Shown: one piece after another, positions 62,684 to 64,000 of the stretch
Layout of the letters: every line of letters begins with the position of its first letter
Position numbering within the stretch: position 1 is the first letter of the stretch
Assembly: GCF_020085105.1 (NCBI RefSeq)
Contig: NC_058052.1
Coordinates: 11,079,233 to 11,143,232 of the forward strand
DNA from: Siniperca chuatsi
Lineage: Eukaryota > Chordata > Actinopteri > Centrarchiformes > Sinipercidae
Reading direction: 5' to 3'
DNA length: 64,000 nt
The notes under the pieces: model-generated
The model's input: only the letters and a program-made list of their open reading frames with translations
Database searches by the model: none
Told to the model about the DNA's origin: nothing
Position numbers and translations under genes: made by a program

Positions 62684-63479
62684 GTTAATAGACATAAGAC
62701 AAAAAAACGCCAGAAATAGGTTCTGTTACCCCATTTTCAAAATAGACAGTCATGAAATTTGCCTTTCACTTCTAGAATACAACATTATAAAAAAAAGTTT
62801 TGAGCCTTAGCGCGCTCCATAGCACCTCAGTGGTACGAGCACAGCATCTCGGGGGCGAGCTTTTTGTGAACGCGCACTTCCATTTGGACGGGGGCGGAGC
62901 TATCTCTACGGGGAAACACCTTTGACCAGAAAATACGGCAAAACAGGAAGTGTTTCTGATTGTAATTGCCTGCCAGTATAGTGCACAATACTGAATCTAT
63001 TTAGGATTTCTACATAAAAGATATTTCTTAATTGTAGCATATTAGCCATTTAGAATACCAAAGACAGTTCTTACATATTAGGTTAAGGCAAAATTGAAAA
63101 AATAAAATCATTGTGTGCAATATAAATGCACTATTATGAAATTACCTTCACGAAAGCATGATTTGTTGTCTCTTGGCGCTATAATAATCAAAATTCTTCC
63201 AGAATATTTGTTTTTGTTCATTCTAGATAGGCATAGTTGTCTTATTATTCATTACTTTGAATAAAAAAACAGTATTGGTGTATTGGTAGAAAAATACAAG
63301 GATTAGAAAGACAACATAAGCCTCTTTCACCACAGGTTACAAAGTTTAAAACTGGACCCAGGTAAGATGGCTGCCATGTGGTTCCATCCCGGAATGGCAA
63401 GTCATTATGACACTCCGCATCTTGTGTTTTATATCTATGTATAGAGATGTGTCGTCTCTCTATATGATCTACTTCTACC
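62684..63479. other. Intergenic region upstream of the next gene
   Basis: Contains a short GC-rich patch with GGGGGCGGAGC at about 62890 and otherwise AT-rich sequence. No gene supported. Confidence 0.45.
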
Positions 63480-63825
63480 ACGTCACGCTCTAAACTTGAG
63501 CGGCTTCGCCTCGCCTCCCCGTTGGACTGGTTAGGTTAGAGATTGTTGTCCAACTGGCTGACACAACCGCAGCAGCAGCTTAGACTTGTCTATGATTACT
63601 GAAAGCTAGACCGACTTGCCCCACCTTGTTAGCATTAGTGTTGTGGCCAGGGAGGTTCAACAAAATCTAATTTGATGCGGAAATTTGCCGAAAGTCGTTA
63701 GATAGTCTCCACCTGTTATTTGCTATAGCGAGAGGCTAAGTTAGCTACCGTCAACGTTACTGTTGACTGCTAGCTCACGCTAGCTAATTGTGTTAGGGTC
63801 TGCCCCTGCTGCGTATCATAGCTAG
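63480..63825 (+). other. Probable non-coding first exon of the next gene (possibly tmem63b)
   Basis: CpG-richer sequence ending in a strong donor, CTAG/GTAAGT, at 63825/63826, with no long frame. It diverges from mrpl14. In human, TMEM63B is next to MRPL14, so tmem63b is a reasonable guess, but nothing coding is visible here to prove it. Confidence 0.4.
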
Positions 63826-64000
63826 GTAAGTTGGTTTTCTCATTTATTAACTCTGCATTTATTGGCATTTCACAACAAACGTGTTGGTTGTTCTCTACAG
63901 TTGCGACAGCTAAACGTTAGCTACTTCGTTGGTAAACTTAATGGTCGCTGTCAGAACAATAAACGAGTTACAGTTAAACACATCCCGTTATCATTAATGT

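Noticed and set aside
1-64000. A novel defence, mobile or biosynthetic system
   Set aside because: All coding signal I can support belongs to known vertebrate housekeeping or protease genes; repeats are short non-autonomous elements or one solo LTR.

Overview
This window is vertebrate nuclear DNA, almost certainly from a ray-finned (probably percomorph) fish. It has GT-AG introns mostly of 80 bp to 1.5 kb, many CA/TG/TATC microsatellites, and copies of short repeat families that I recognise from teleost genomes. No prokaryotic operon, CRISPR array or complete virus is present.

Layout from left to right. (1) 1-5760 (+): the last 11 coding exons and 3'UTR of snx5, a retromer-associated PX-BAR sorting nexin. 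(2) 10150-24060 (+): complete rrbp1 (p180 ribosome-binding protein), with a non-coding first exon behind a ZNF143-type promoter motif, one large exon carrying the membrane anchor and an 11-residue tandem repeat, then 25 short coiled-coil exons. (3) 26380-29100 (-): a four-exon ADF/cofilin gene, taken as destrin (dstn), convergent with rrbp1 and with two perfect CArG boxes upstream. (4) 33017-57650: a calpain cluster of one degenerate calpain pseudogene (-), one intact 700-residue calpain-2-class gene (-) and one intact 704-residue calpain-1/11-class gene (+), the last two head to head. (5) 58690-60400 (-): mrpl14, convergent with the plus-strand calpain. (6) About 63480-63825 (+): a probable non-coding first exon of the next gene, possibly tmem63b from human synteny.

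snx5, rrbp1 and dstn are neighbours on human 20p, whereas MRPL14, TMEM63B and CAPN11 lie together on human 6p21. The window therefore joins two ancestral linkage blocks with a calpain cluster between them. Reading frames were checked by summing exon lengths: rrbp1 (3558 nt), the calpain-2-class gene (2103 nt), the calpain-1/11-class gene (2115 nt), dstn (486 nt) and mrpl14 (447 nt) all close in frame.

The genes are functionally separate: endosomal sorting, rough-ER ribosome binding, actin dynamics, calcium-dependent proteolysis and mitochondrial translation. I found no clear new molecular system. The most informative observations are a threefold duplicated two-exon module in the rrbp1 coiled coil, a 66-bp higher-order repeat in its N-terminal exon, an ADF/cofilin lacking the usual basic NLS-like segment, paired CArG boxes upstream of dstn, a calpain pseudogene whose EF-hand exons stay largely open, and a 919-bp hAT-like foldback element with a perfect 8-bp target duplication.
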